From NCBI RefSeq assembly GCF_016876135.2, contig NZ_JACAOD020000001.1, forward strand, positions 62,001-126,000: DNA of 64,000 bases, in the 5' to 3' direction. Made by a program: the position numbers and the translations under genes. This DNA comes from Candidatus Phytoplasma meliae. Lineage in GTDB: Bacteria; Bacillota_I; Bacilli_A; Acholeplasmatales; Acholeplasmataceae. Shown piece after piece: positions 9,953 to 19,812 of this stretch (the stretch's first letter is position 1; each line of letters opens with the position of its first letter). A model generated the notes under the pieces. The model ran no database searches. It saw only the letters and a program-made list of their open reading frames with translations, and was not told the DNA's origin.

Positions 9953-9987
9953 AAATCCAAACTGAGAGCAGTTTGGATTTTTGTCTT
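9953..9987 (+). terminator. Terminator-like hairpin with no assigned upstream gene
   Basis: Perfect 11-bp stem AAATCCAAACT/AGTTTGGATTT (9953-9963 with 9970-9980, loop GAGAGC) followed by TTTGTCTT. No intact plus-strand gene precedes it; it would end any transcript leaving the 8975-9904 element and insulate the next promoter. Confidence 0.65.
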
Positions 9988-10066
9988 ATTAATTATCCTT
10001 AATTAACTCAATATACACAAAGACATCATCTCTTCAAATCCCTTAACGAATTAATAAGTGTTTATC

Positions 10067-10095
10067 TTGCAAAAAAAAAAAAAAACAAGTATAAT
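10067..10095 (+). promoter_or_regulatory. Promoter with a 15-A spacer tract (possible slippage switch)
   Basis: TTGCAA (10067-10072) and TATAAT (10090-10095) are separated by 17 bases. Positions 10071-10085 are fifteen consecutive A, most of the spacer. Gain or loss of A would change the -35/-10 distance. The first gene of the cassette starts at 10239. The same TTGC-A15 design is found at 40793-40820 on the minus strand. Confidence 0.75.
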
Positions 10096-10238
10096 TAAAC
10101 TTAGTAAATAAAAAATAGTTTATTAAAATAATTTATGAATATATTTTATTTATTAATTTATTTACTTTATTGTTGCAAAATATTTCTTTTTATTGACTTC
10201 TTTTATCATTAAAAAAACAAAAAAGGAGATTGCTTAAA

Positions 10239-11495
10239 ATGTGGGCAAATGAAGTTAAAAAAAGAAAAAAGAAAATTATAATAATTGTCAGTTTAGTTGT
10301 TATATCAATAATTAGCATCTTAGGAGTTTGTTGGTATTTAAAACAAAAAACAAAAACCACATCAAATTCAATTTGTGCTAATGATTCAGAAAATTTTACA
10401 AAATCAACAATAGAAATAGCAGATATTAGAAGAGTAGAAATTCCTTCATTATGGTTAGAAATATTAAAGGAGGAAAAAGAAAAAGAAGCTTTAAAACAAG
10501 ATTTTCTAAAGAAAGCACAAAAAGTTAAAGAAAAATTAGAAAAACAAAAAAATGAGTTAGGAAGTGAACAAAATGAACAAGATAAACCAAAAAACTTGAT
10601 AAAAACAAAAATAAACATCATCTCTGGATTATCAGAAAATAGCGATCCACTAAATTTTGTTTCTCAATCAATTACTGACCAAATTCCTGAATTAAAAGAT
10701 GATTATAATAATTTCGTCACAAAAACAAAAACAGCAGACAACAACATTACAAATCGGAAAAAAGAAATAAAAAATAAATATAGCAAAAGAAAATCATTAA
10801 TCGCTACTCAAGTTTTAGAACAATTTTTAAAAGAACTTAATAACTGGATCTCGAAAATACCCGAAAAAGAAGTTTTATTTGATTATCTTCATCGGGCAAT
10901 TAATGAAATTAAATATTATTTATCTTTATCTTCATCTTTTAATAATAATTTTGATGCAATAATTAATTTTGTAACAAAGATTCAAATTGCAAAAAATAAA
11001 TTAATTAATGAATTATATAAAACATTAGAAGAATTCAAAAATATTATTAATGTTAATTACGGAAAGACAGAAATAGATAATGGGAAATTGACGTTTGAAA
11101 ATATAATTTCTAAAGAAATAACAACTATCAATCTCCAAAATTCTAATTCCAATCTATATTTTGGTTGGAGTGAAGATATGAAAGAAAATTTTAAAAATAA
11201 ATTTTGCCAACAAGTACTAGATGTACCTAATGAATGGTCAGCTTTTCAAGACCATTTTAATACAGAAACAAATTTTAATCGATTTATAAAAACAAAAATA
11301 AATTATAATCCTCAAAATAATGAGGAATTTATAAAAGAAGTTTATCAATGTTTTTATATCATTGATTGTCCTTTATTAATAAATAACAAAGATCCAAAAA
11401 TCCCACTTGATTTTTTAAATGACATTTTCAAATGTGGTTTCGAAACAAGGGACAAGGGACAAATGGTAATTAATGAATCAAATAGTAATTTTTAA
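10239..11495 (+). CDS. Single-pass membrane protein with coiled-coil ectodomain, function unknown
   Basis: First gene of the split FtsH-like cassette. 418 residues from the ATG at 10239, 10 bases after AAGGAG; an in-frame TTG at 10230 sits directly on the ribosome site and is rejected. A basic N-terminus (VKKRKKK) is followed by one hydrophobic helix at about residues 13-33, then charged, lysine/glutamate-rich helical sequence with coiled-coil character near residues 80-120. The positive-inside rule puts the N-terminus in and the long C-terminal part out. No known domain is recognised. The next gene begins 55 bases later. The poly-A promoter at 10067-10095 is the likely control point. Confidence 0.75.
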   Translation: MWANEVKKRKKKIIIIVSLVVISIISILGVCWYLKQKTKTTSNSICANDSENFTKSTIEIADIRRVEIPSLWLEILKEEKEKEALKQDFLKKAQKVKEKLEKQKNELGSEQNEQDKPKNLIKTKINIISGLSENSDPLNFVSQSITDQIPELKDDYNNFVTKTKTADNNITNRKKEIKNKYSKRKSLIATQVLEQFLKELNNWISKIPEKEVLFDYLHRAINEIKYYLSLSSSFNNNFDAIINFVTKIQIAKNKLINELYKTLEEFKNIINVNYGKTEIDNGKLTFENIISKEITTINLQNSNSNLYFGWSEDMKENFKNKFCQQVLDVPNEWSAFQDHFNTETNFNRFIKTKINYNPQNNEEFIKEVYQCFYIIDCPLLINNKDPKIPLDFLNDIFKCGFETRDKGQMVINESNSNF

Positions 11496-11550
11496 ATTTA
11501 AATAACATAATGCGTTTTCCAAAAAAAATAAATAAAGGTGATAAACTTAA

Positions 11551-12321
11551 ATGAAAAAAAAGATATTATATATAACATTAAGTATTTTAAATTTAATATT
11601 TTTAATAATTCTTGCTACTTTTACTTTTATCAATAAAGCGAACTTAAAACAATTAACACAAAAACAAAAAGAATTATCATCAAAACCAACAACTACCAAA
11701 ACTATTAAAGAAGAACCTAAGTATTTAGAAACTTTAGAAAAAAATTTAAATTTATTATTTGACTCCAAAGAATTTAGCCCAACAGCTCAAGGCTCATATC
11801 AGCAAATAAAAAACCAAATACAAGCAATAAAAGACATTCAACAAAAAAATCAACAAGATGAAGCAACAACTAAAATTTTTACAGATAGTATAAATTTTTT
11901 TGAACAAGAAGCTCAAAAGGCTAATACAAATGAATCCAGAAATGATTTTACTAATTTAGCAAGCATGATGAAAGGCTTTAAAAAAGCGTGTGATGCCAGG
12001 GATATACTAAAAGAAAGATTAGAAACACAACGCGCATATGAAAATTCACAAAATCCATTATCATCAAACGACCTAGATTTTTTAGAGAAATACCGAACAT
12101 ATTTAAACGCCTATGCCACTTTAATTGATTTACATACGAACAAAATAGAACAAATAGATGAATTACGTAAACAAGCAAAATCAAATGAAGAAAAAGGGTC
12201 ATTACAAAAATTAAAATCAATGATAACAACAAATTTAAGTACAAAATTAATTAAATACATTAACGAAGGCAGATCCCATCCAAGTTTTCGCCAGTTAACA
12301 TCAATAATAAGACAGGGATAA
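11551..12321 (+). CDS. Single-pass membrane protein with helical ectodomain, function unknown
   Basis: Second gene of the cassette, 256 residues; AAAGGTGAT precedes the ATG. It begins MKKK, then a hydrophobic helix at about residues 5-28, then an entirely helical, Gln/Lys/Glu-rich body. It has the same N-in/C-out build as its upstream neighbour but no obvious sequence identity. It is 51 bases before the AAA+ gene. A partner or adaptor role for the ATPase/protease is inference from gene order only. Confidence 0.7.
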   Translation: MKKKILYITLSILNLIFLIILATFTFINKANLKQLTQKQKELSSKPTTTKTIKEEPKYLETLEKNLNLLFDSKEFSPTAQGSYQQIKNQIQAIKDIQQKNQQDEATTKIFTDSINFFEQEAQKANTNESRNDFTNLASMMKGFKKACDARDILKERLETQRAYENSQNPLSSNDLDFLEKYRTYLNAYATLIDLHTNKIEQIDELRKQAKSNEEKGSLQKLKSMITTNLSTKLIKYINEGRSHPSFRQLTSIIRQG

Positions 12322-12372
12322 ATTAAAATATACAAAACAATAATCAAAAAACAAAAGAAAGGACAGTATGAC

Positions 12373-15300
12373 TTGTTAGAGCTAATTAAACAAAAATCTT
12401 ATAAAAAAGTATTAAAAATAGTATCTTTTGTAGTTTTAACTATAATAACTTTCTTATCTTTAACATTTGCCTTAATTGCTTATATACATAATGTTTCTAA
12501 TAACGCTAATAAATTCCCAATTGATTCTTCTCCTGACAACGAACCCCAATCAGATACTACAAATAACACTACAAACAATAAAGCTGGTTCTTTATTAAAT
12601 GCATTAACCCTTCCAGAAATTAATTCAGAAGGTTTTAAAGGATTTCACGATGTTTACGGTTTAAAAGAAGTTATTCAAGAATTAACAAACGTTTGTCATC
12701 GTTTTCATCCACGTAATGCCCAAAATTATAAAAATATAAGTAGTAAAAATTTTTTAGAATACCCTAAAGGAGTTATTTTATATGGTCCTCCTGGAACCGG
12801 AAAAACTTTATTAGCAAAAGCTTTAGCAAAAGAATCACAAATGAATTTCTATACCATCACTCCTAAACATACTTTAGATGAGATTGAAGAGATATTTAAA
12901 CAAGCTAGAAAAGGGAGCCCTTCTTTGATTTTCGCTGATGAAGCAGAAGAAATAATTAAATCAAGAGATGATTCTACCCATTTAGAAACCGGTGATGCTA
13001 AAAAAACCGATTTATTATTGGCTGAACTTGATGGAGTCAAAACAGACGAAGAAAACCCTATTTATTTTGTAGCAGCGACTAACCATTTAGCAAAAATTGA
13101 TACCGCTATTATTTCACGTTTACAACAAGTATATGTTGGTTATTTTCCTCCTGAAGAAAGATTGGGTTATATTAACAAAATAATTAATGACATCAAAAAA
13201 TTTAAAATAGAAAAGTATGCCCAAGATTATGGATTGCCTAAAATCATGGAACAATTTAACGAAGCTTTAAAAAAACCTGAAGCATACGCTAAAGCTTTAA
13301 AATTAAATAAAGATTTTTGTATTCCTGCTTTAGGACGCAAAATCATTAAAGGAATCGATGATGATAATAATCCGCATGGTAATTTAGAACCATTAAGTGA
13401 TAAGTTAAAAAGAAAAGAAATCGAACAAGAATATGAACGAATACATGGACCAAATACACTTCCTAAAGATTATGATATTGAAACTTTAGAAACTATTAAA
13501 AAATATTTTTATGATATTCAATCAGGTAGAAAATTAGAAGCATTTATAAGAGATGCAGCTACAAAAGCAGCTTACAAAGGACACCAAGAAATTCAATTAG
13601 ATGATTTACAAGAAGTTTTTCGTGATTATTTTGGCGAACTAGAAGAATATAAAACAATTAACGAATCATTTATTAAACGACCTTCACAAACGTTTGCTCA
13701 AACACGAGAAGGAGTCAACCCCAATCAGCAAAACATAGATGAATATGAAATACAAAGAAATAATTGCGATCAAGAAGCTCAACAAAGACAAAGATCATGT
13801 GACTATGTTTATGATGGGTCACAAAATTCACAAATTATACCCCAAACATATCAACAATATTTAGAATTGGTATTTAGGAACATAATTAATTATCCAAATG
13901 AATATTCATTTAATTCAAACTCAAGTGAGGATTTGAAGATCAAAAGAGATACTCAATTAAAACGAACTCAACTTTTTAGTTACACCGAAGAACCTGCTAA
14001 CTTACAATTTATTATCGAAAATGCAAGAATTTTTTATAAAAGTTTATGTGAATTAAAAAACGGACAAACTATTTATATAAACTCATTAAAAAATATAATA
14101 AATAATGAAATTCCAAAAGAACAAGATGAAAAGTTATCAGAGCTAATAGATAATACAATTGATGCTTTGAATGATGATTCAATTTTAAATTCAAATAGGA
14201 TATCGCAAAACAGCACACAAGATAATAAGAATTACGCTAAAGAGCAATTAAAAAAGCTTTTTCAAGATCCACAATTACAACATAGCCAAAATGACAACAC
14301 AGATACAAATACAACCATAAATCCAATATTTAAGGGGGAAGACCTAAAAGCACCTAGTTTAAATAAAAAAGAATTAATCAATTATATGCTTGAAAAAAAT
14401 AGCGAAAGTATACAAGATATTAAAAAAAATAATAACACCATTATTTATCTTTTAAACGAAATCGAAAGGAAATTTGGTCTTTTTGTTTTTAAAACAAATT
14501 ATTGTAGTGATGAAATCACAAACAACCTACAAGAAGACATCAAAAGGAAAGCAACAAAATTAAATACAAGCTTAAAAAATTCTTTTTCAAAATATCAACA
14601 AGATTATAATAGCATCAAAGAAAAGCTTGAGAGTTATTTAAATAATTTAAATAAAGAACTAGAATCTCAAAAAAAAGATATTGAAAATAGATATAATAAT
14701 AAGGGTCCTCAAATAATTTATTTACTAGATAAAAATAAATTAATAGAAGTGTTAACCAAAAATATTGATAATGTTGTAAAGAATTATATAAAAGAACCAT
14801 TTGAAAAATTAAATCCATCACAAACAATCAATAATATAAGCGAAAACATTGTCACAAACATCAATGATTTAACAATGAAAGGCAATAAAGAAAAATTTCA
14901 AGAAGTTATAAAAACATATTATACAAACATTGCTAAATATAAAGCAGCTCAAAAACAAATAAGAGATTATCAAAATCATTATAACCAAACAAAAACAAAA
15001 ATAACACAAGAACAGAAAAATGTGGAAACACAAATAGAACAAGTTCGTACCCTTATTATGTCTAAAGTAAAATTAATAAATGATTATTCAATGACACAAA
15101 ATTATGAAGATATTTACCATAATTACAGTTATATTTTACAAATTGAAAAATCAATTAACGAAAAAATTGAACAGGAATTGAATGAATGTAGTCGAAAATA
15201 TGAAAGTGAATATGGTTCTTTAAATGACGCAATAAATAATATGGATTCTAATATAATTAATTCATTAAAAGTTGCAACGCCAAAAAAGTTAGTAAACACA

Positions 15301-15621
15301 GCAAATGATATTTTAAGCCAAACACAAAATTCATTAAATCTAGATGTGTACTTAAGGAGATTAGAACAAGAAAGAAATAATACAAAACAATCAGTAAAAA
15401 ACATTCATCAAAAATTTGAAGACATTAAACAACAATACGTAAAATTAGTAAACAAATTAAAAGAGCAAACAGAATCACACGGACAAGAAGGATATGAAGA
15501 GAAAACAGAAAATTATAAACAATTACAAGAAAATTTTCTAACAAATATCCTGTTATCAAATAATTTCATCCTTCCATCTTATTACTGGTTTTATAACAGC
15601 AAACCAAGGACTTTCCAATGA
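12373..15621 (+). CDS. Membrane-anchored AAA+ ATPase of the FtsH type, lacking the protease domain
   Basis: 1082 residues from TTG 12373 (GGA about 9 bases upstream). A basic N-terminus is followed by one transmembrane helix (about 12-38) and an Asn/Thr-rich linker. An FtsH-like AAA module spans about 90-415: Walker A GPPGTGKT (138-145), Walker B IFADEAEE (D189, E190), sensor 1 N237, and a single arginine-finger candidate R249 in IISRLQQ. The lid [20 protein letters not shown] starts at 384, after an insertion of roughly 100 residues. The aromatic pore loop (FVGVGA in FtsH) is missing; this segment is about seven residues shorter. Instead of the M41 domain there are about 660 residues of coiled coil (strongest about 690-1050). 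Its stop overlaps the next start (ATGA), so the M41 gene is translationally coupled. Confidence 0.88.
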   Translation: MLELIKQKSYKKVLKIVSFVVLTIITFLSLTFALIAYIHNVSNNANKFPIDSSPDNEPQSDTTNNTTNNKAGSLLNALTLPEINSEGFKGFHDVYGLKEVIQELTNVCHRFHPRNAQNYKNISSKNFLEYPKGVILYGPPGTGKTLLAKALAKESQMNFYTITPKHTLDEIEEIFKQARKGSPSLIFADEAEEIIKSRDDSTHLETGDAKKTDLLLAELDGVKTDEENPIYFVAATNHLAKIDTAIISRLQQVYVGYFPPEERLGYINKIINDIKKFKIEKYAQDYGLPKIMEQFNEALKKPEAYAKALKLNKDFCIPALGRKIIKGIDDDNNPHGNLEPLSDKLKRKEIEQEYERIHGPNTLPKDYDIETLETIKKYFYDIQSGRKLEAFIRDAATKAAYKGHQEIQLDDLQEVFRDYFGELEEYKTINESFIKRPSQTFAQTREGVNPNQQNIDEYEIQRNNCDQEAQQRQRSCDYVYDGSQNSQIIPQTYQQYLELVFRNIINYPNEYSFNSNSSEDLKIKRDTQLKRTQLFSYTEEPANLQFIIENARIFYKSLCELKNGQTIYINSLKNIINNEIPKEQDEKLSELIDNTIDALNDDSILNSNRISQNSTQDNKNYAKEQLKKLFQDPQLQHSQNDNTDTNTTINPIFKGEDLKAPSLNKKELINYMLEKNSESIQDIKKNNNTIIYLLNEIERKFGLFVFKTNYCSDEITNNLQEDIKRKATKLNTSLKNSFSKYQQDYNSIKEKLESYLNNLNKELESQKKDIENRYNNKGPQIIYLLDKNKLIEVLTKNIDNVVKNYIKEPFEKLNPSQTINNISENIVTNINDLTMKGNKEKFQEVIKTYYTNIAKYKAAQKQIRDYQNHYNQTKTKITQEQKNVETQIEQVRTLIMSKVKLINDYSMTQNYEDIYHNYSYILQIEKSINEKIEQELNECSRKYESEYGSLNDAINNMDSNIINSLKVATPKKLVNTANDILSQTQNSLNLDVYLRRLEQERNNTKQSVKNIHQKFEDIKQQYVKLVNKLKEQTESHGQEGYEEKTENYKQLQENFLTNILLSNNFILPSYYWFYNSKPRTFQ

Positions 15622-16262
15622 TAACAAATCAAATAAATCAAAATTACGATAAAAACCAAAAATATCGCATTTGGTTTTGGTGTTTATTAATATTTAATTT
15701 CTTTTTACTAACTATTTTATATCTTGATAATCACGCACAAATAAAACGTTATGTATTAAATTTTTTAAATATCTATGATTTAGACGATAAAGACAGCTTA
15801 TCTCAATTAGAAATTACTAGTTATCATGAAGCAGGTCACACTTTAATAATTCTTTTATATCCTGATGATTTTGAATTTTCATATGTTACAATTAATCCTT
15901 CAGGAAGAATGTTAGGTCATGCTAAATACACATATATAAACCCTAATAATTGGAAAGGCGAAGTTTTAGTTGCTTTAGGAGGAACAGCTGCTGAAAAAGA
16001 ATTAGCTCAAAATAATCAAATCTCAAAAGAAATAGTAGGTAAAGGTTCGAGTTCAGACTTTAGAAAAGCCAAAAATCTTTTAAATAACCATTCCTCCAAC
16101 CCTAAATCAGATTTTGATCATTATTTAAAAGAAAGCCAACAATTGCTTCATCTTAATAAAACAACTCTTAAGCAAATTGCACAACAATTACTTCTTAAAA
16201 GAACATTATCTAATAAAGATATAAAAAACATTCTTCAACAATATCCTTTACAAACAAATTAA
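15618..16262 (+). CDS. Membrane-anchored M41 (FtsH-type) zinc metalloprotease, stand-alone
   Basis: 214 residues; the ATG overlaps the stop of the AAA+ gene by four bases. One transmembrane helix (about 18-37) follows a KNQKYR basic start. The M41 core is complete: ITSYHEAGHTLIILL with H70-E71-xx-H74, the VTINPSGRMLGHAKY strand, the LGGTAAEKEL helix, and the third zinc ligand D147 in GSSSDFRKAK. This is the half that the preceding AAA+ protein lacks, so the two genes together correspond to one FtsH. Normal FtsH has both in one chain. The fact that the catalytic residues are all kept argues that it is active. A shared terminator follows at 16261-16294. Confidence 0.92.
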   Translation: MITNQINQNYDKNQKYRIWFWCLLIFNFFLLTILYLDNHAQIKRYVLNFLNIYDLDDKDSLSQLEITSYHEAGHTLIILLYPDDFEFSYVTINPSGRMLGHAKYTYINPNNWKGEVLVALGGTAAEKELAQNNQISKEIVGKGSSSDFRKAKNLLNNHSSNPKSDFDHYLKESQQLLHLNKTTLKQIAQQLLLKRTLSNKDIKNILQQYPLQTN

Positions 16263-16294
16263 AAAAAGACTCTAGTTAAACTAGAGTCTTTTTA
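16261..16294. terminator. Bidirectional terminator between the M41 gene and the MATE gene
   Basis: 11-bp perfect stem AAAGACTCTAG/CTAGAGTCTTT (16264-16274 with 16280-16290), loop TTAAA, with T-runs on both strands. It ends the cassette on the plus strand and the MATE gene on the minus strand. Confidence 0.85.
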
Positions 16295-16297
16295 ATA

Positions 16298-17779
16298 TTA
16301 ATCTTCAACATCGATATATTCATTTTTATTTTTGCGATAAAAAGGGATAAATAGCAATAAAGTAATAATGATACAAATTAAATTACCTAAAAAAAGGCTT
16401 AAACCTACCTTATGTGGGGATGAAATGAGGTTAATTGAATCCGAACTTAAACCCCAAAGTAAAAACACACTACTTATAATTCTTATAAAATTCATAATTA
16501 GAGGAAATTTAGTTTTTTCAAACGATGTAAAAAAACTAAATAAAATATTAGAAAAACATGTTAACCATAAACTAGCGGTTTCATAAAAAAATAATGTTTT
16601 AAAAGTAGTTTTTGCATCACCATCAATTTCATCAAATTTTGTGCCATCCATTAATGATAAAATGTATTTGTAAAAAAAGATATGAAGCAAGGTTCCTATT
16701 AAAGCAACAATAAATATTGCAATAACGACCTTTTTGAAAGTTTCAAAAACACGTTTAAGGTTGTTTTGACCTAAATTTTGAGAAATAATGGCGTTTTGAC
16801 TATCGGCAAAAGAATTAATAATATTAAAAAATATATTATTTACTGAAACCGCTAAAAGTAATTGCGTTTCTATTGTTGGTGAATATTGTTTTTTAACAAT
16901 GATATTAATCACTAATCTTCCTACGCTATAAATCATAATTCCTATACAAATAGGAAATGCTAATTGAAAAAGCTTTTTTAGAAACTTTTTTTCAAAACGA
17001 ATTTTTTTAACAATTATTTTTAAAGGATTGTTTTGATTTAAAAAGAGAAAGTAAAAAGCAAATAAAGTTACAGAAGTATGAGAAATAAAAGTCGCCCAAG
17101 CTAAAGCAGCAATTTTACCCTTTAATGAAAAAATATCATATTGGTAAAGAACTAAAGATAAAACAATTTTGATAGCAACATTTAATGTCGTAATCCAAAA
17201 AATCATTTTATTATTTCCTTTAGCGCGTTCCAAACTTAAAAAAACTAAATTCATGATAATGCATGAAAGAGAGGAAAGGATAATAAGATAATAATTGTTA
17301 GCATCTGCTTTATTTGCGGGTTCAACAGAAGAATAATCAACTAGATATTTCAAAATAGCACTTTTTAAAATAAAAGTACATAAAATAGTAATAATAATTC
17401 CTATAAGAATTGATACTAAAAAAGTTTGGGTCAAATAAAGCCGCATTTTTTCAATATTTTTGCGTCCATAATTACGACCCACTAAAATTACTCCTGCAGT
17501 AGCAATCGAAGCGCCAAAAGGAATAAGAATGTCTTTAACTAAATGAATACGATTCATTACTGATAATAAATTAGAATCGCGAGGGTTTTCTTTATCTCTT
17601 TGTAAAATCCAGATATCATAAGAATTAAATAAAGCTTGGAAAACTAAATAAATGATAATCGGGAAAGTGACATATAAAATGACTTTCCATAAATTACCTT
17701 CCATTAAAAATTTTCTTTTTTTTTCTTCGTTGATTCGGAATTTTTTTTTGACCATCTGCTCCTTTTTTTTAACTATCAT
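16298..17779 (-). CDS. MATE family multidrug/cation antiporter
   Basis: Inner membrane exporter of the MATE/NorM-DinF type, about twelve hydrophobic segments over 493 residues. The first repeat begins GNLWKVILYVTFPIIIYLVF with the family's conserved proline; other family-like segments are AGVILVGRNYGRKN and AIISQNLGQNN, the paired G-Q/R-N-x-G motifs of the two halves. The ATG at 17779 follows GGAGGTTTT; a second in-frame ATG at residue 9 also has AAGGAG nearby. Substrate cannot be told from sequence. It is monocistronic, with a shared terminator at its 3' end. Confidence 0.9.
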   Translation of the reverse strand: MIVKKKEQMVKKKFRINEEKKRKFLMEGNLWKVILYVTFPIIIYLVFQALFNSYDIWILQRDKENPRDSNLLSVMNRIHLVKDILIPFGASIATAGVILVGRNYGRKNIEKMRLYLTQTFLVSILIGIIITILCTFILKSAILKYLVDYSSVEPANKADANNYYLIILSSLSCIIMNLVFLSLERAKGNNKMIFWITTLNVAIKIVLSLVLYQYDIFSLKGKIAALAWATFISHTSVTLFAFYFLFLNQNNPLKIIVKKIRFEKKFLKKLFQLAFPICIGIMIYSVGRLVINIIVKKQYSPTIETQLLLAVSVNNIFFNIINSFADSQNAIISQNLGQNNLKRVFETFKKVVIAIFIVALIGTLLHIFFYKYILSLMDGTKFDEIDGDAKTTFKTLFFYETASLWLTCFSNILFSFFTSFEKTKFPLIMNFIRIISSVFLLWGLSSDSINLISSPHKVGLSLFLGNLICIIITLLLFIPFYRKNKNEYIDVED

Positions 17780-17924
17780 AAAACCTCCAATGAATTGTTT
17801 GTTTTGTTGATAAAAAATAGATTTTTAAAAAAATAACATTATTATTATATCAAAAATAATATATTTTAAAACGTGAAAATCAGTCATATGGCATTACATC
17901 AACTAAAAGAGTCAAGAAAAACAG

Positions 17925-17964
17925 TAATAAAAAAAATGCCATCCCTTCAAAAAGGAATAGCATT
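17925..17964 (-). terminator. Terminator of the sucrose phosphorylase gene
   Basis: Imperfect 13-bp stem (17935-17947 with 17952-17964) followed on the minus strand by eight or more T. It lies about 20 bases after the stop at 17984. Confidence 0.7.
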
Positions 17965-17983
17965 AAGAAATAAATTCATAAGT

Positions 17984-19441
17984 TTATTCATATAAGAAAA
18001 TAGGAACACCATTGCTGAAAATGCTAAAAGTTTTCTTCAAAGCATTGGCTTCTAAAATAGCAAGATTTTGACGTTTGCGATCTTGACGAACAATTTTAAT
18101 AGTATTTGGTGTAGGAGTAGATACTTCAATCAATCCATCTAGGTCAAAAGCATCAAAATGATTACGCCATGTTAATAATTTCAATAATTGTTTAACAATA
18201 GGTCGTTTTAACTCTTGTTTAACTTCTTGACGAGAATAATAATGACGATTGATGTTACGGCCTTCTTTAGAAGATTCTAACAATTCAATATCATTAACCC
18301 CAGCCAAAAGACCAACATAATAAACTTGAGGAATTCCAGGAGCAAAAATTTGAAAAACACGACTTAACAAATAAGAAGTGTCATCGTTTCCTAAAGCTGA
18401 ATAGTAAGTAGAATTAATTTGATAAATATCTAAATTATTATAAGAACCTGAAGAATACGTTTTTTTAACATTAGCTCCAATTTGATATAATTTTTCAGAA
18501 GTATATTCAATTTCATCATCAGTTAAAACATCACGTACATCCACTACTCCGATGCCATCATGAGTATCTAATGTAGTAAATTGTTTCATCGGAGATTTTT
18601 GCATCCAATTAGATAAACGTTCGGTTTTACCAGAATATAAAGTATAAAGGACTAACATTGGTAAAGCAAAATCATAAATAAAATAGTCATGAGCGTTAAT
18701 TTTTTTTAAAATAGTATGATGTTCGTGGATCTCTGGTAAAAGTTCGACTCCAAATGGTTTTACAATTTGCCTAATGCTTTCTAATAAATCCCAAATTTCT
18801 GGTTCAATAAAGAAACTGTTAGTATCTGCTTTTTTAATAGCATAAGCAAAAGCGTCTAAACGAATTAAACTAGCTCCATGTTTAATCATATCGATTAAAG
18901 TTGTTTTGATAAATTCTTTGACAATAGGGGCATGAACATTAATATCAATTTGTTCATCACCAAAAGTATTCCAAAGATTTTCGCAAATGCCATTGTCGAA
19001 ACAAATGCGTTGAATAGGGGCTTTATTTTTGCGTTTATAAATTAAATCAACATCTTGTTTAGTAGGACGATTAGGGCCTACTTGTTGCCAAAATTTTTCC
19101 CAACGTAGAAAAAAATCTTTATATTTAGAATTTTCATGATTTTGTTTAAAATCTTGATACATAACGGATTTAGGAGAGATATGATTAATCATAAAATCAA
19201 ACATTAAATAATAATTTCGACTTAATGCCTCAATATCATTCCAATTCCCCAAAAGAGGATCCACCTTAGTATAATCAGAAGGAGCAAAACCACGATCACC
19301 TGTAGATGGGAAAAAAGGCAATAAGTGAACCCCACCAATAGCTGCTCCAAAATCTTCTTTTAAGATCTTGCGAAGTTCATCAAGGTTCTTCCCTAAAGAA
19401 TCAGCATAAGTAATTAGCATTATTTTGTTTTGAAATTTCAT
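17984..19441 (-). CDS. Sucrose phosphorylase (GH13)
   Basis: Splits sucrose with phosphate into glucose-1-phosphate and fructose, saving ATP when feeding on phloem sugar. 485 residues, full family length. It starts [19 protein letters not shown] and has [20 protein letters not shown]. All three GH13 catalytic residues are in place: nucleophile D196 (IRLDAFAYA), acid/base E237 (LLPEIHEHH) and D295 (LDTHDGIG), close to positions 192, 232 and 290 of the Bifidobacterium enzyme. CAGGAAC precedes the ATG. No sugar transporter is next to it. From memory, this gene is broken in some phytoplasma genomes; here it looks intact. Confidence 0.93.
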   Translation of the reverse strand: MKFQNKIMLITYADSLGKNLDELRKILKEDFGAAIGGVHLLPFFPSTGDRGFAPSDYTKVDPLLGNWNDIEALSRNYYLMFDFMINHISPKSVMYQDFKQNHENSKYKDFFLRWEKFWQQVGPNRPTKQDVDLIYKRKNKAPIQRICFDNGICENLWNTFGDEQIDINVHAPIVKEFIKTTLIDMIKHGASLIRLDAFAYAIKKADTNSFFIEPEIWDLLESIRQIVKPFGVELLPEIHEHHTILKKINAHDYFIYDFALPMLVLYTLYSGKTERLSNWMQKSPMKQFTTLDTHDGIGVVDVRDVLTDDEIEYTSEKLYQIGANVKKTYSSGSYNNLDIYQINSTYYSALGNDDTSYLLSRVFQIFAPGIPQVYYVGLLAGVNDIELLESSKEGRNINRHYYSRQEVKQELKRPIVKQLLKLLTWRNHFDAFDLDGLIEVSTPTPNTIKIVRQDRKRQNLAILEANALKKTFSIFSNGVPIFLYE

Positions 19442-19812
19442 AATTTTTTGTTCCTGTGTTTGTCAAAATTTATAATTGAAAATAAGAATTTTTTAAAAAA
19501 CAAAAATAACTAAAAATAAATTAATGAACATAAAAAAATAAAAAACAAAAAATTAATAACCATTTTTAATTTTAACATATTTTTAAAAAAAAATAATAAA
19601 ATGTAATCAATGATACAATTAATTATACAATAAAAAAATAATTTAACAGATGATATTTTGGAAAATAATCACATTTCGCAAAAATGGGTAATTGGGTAAT
19701 AAATAAAATATAAATAAAAAACATCATTTTTTTGGTATAATTAAGATTAATGTTTTATAATAAGAATGATATTAAATAAGAATGATATTAATTACATTAG
19801 GAGAGTATTAAA
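19442..19812. other. Divergent intergenic region, sucrose phosphorylase / lysS
   Basis: Extremely AT-rich non-coding DNA that must hold promoters for both directions. A plus-strand TATAAT lies at about 19736-19741; on the minus strand the best -10 is weak. A perfect tandem duplication of 16 bases (19759-19774 and 19775-19790) lies in the lysS leader. No T-box or other riboswitch is recognised. Confidence 0.5.
19759..19790 (+). repeat. 16-bp tandem duplication in the lysS leader
   Basis: Two perfect adjacent copies of AATAAGAATGATATTA, 22 bases before the lysS start and just upstream of its ribosome site. Confidence 0.85.

Noticed and set aside
19442..19812. T-box leader upstream of lysS (also considered for pheS and serS)
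   Set aside because: No specifier stem, T-box sequence or terminator/antiterminator pair was seen in any of the three leaders.
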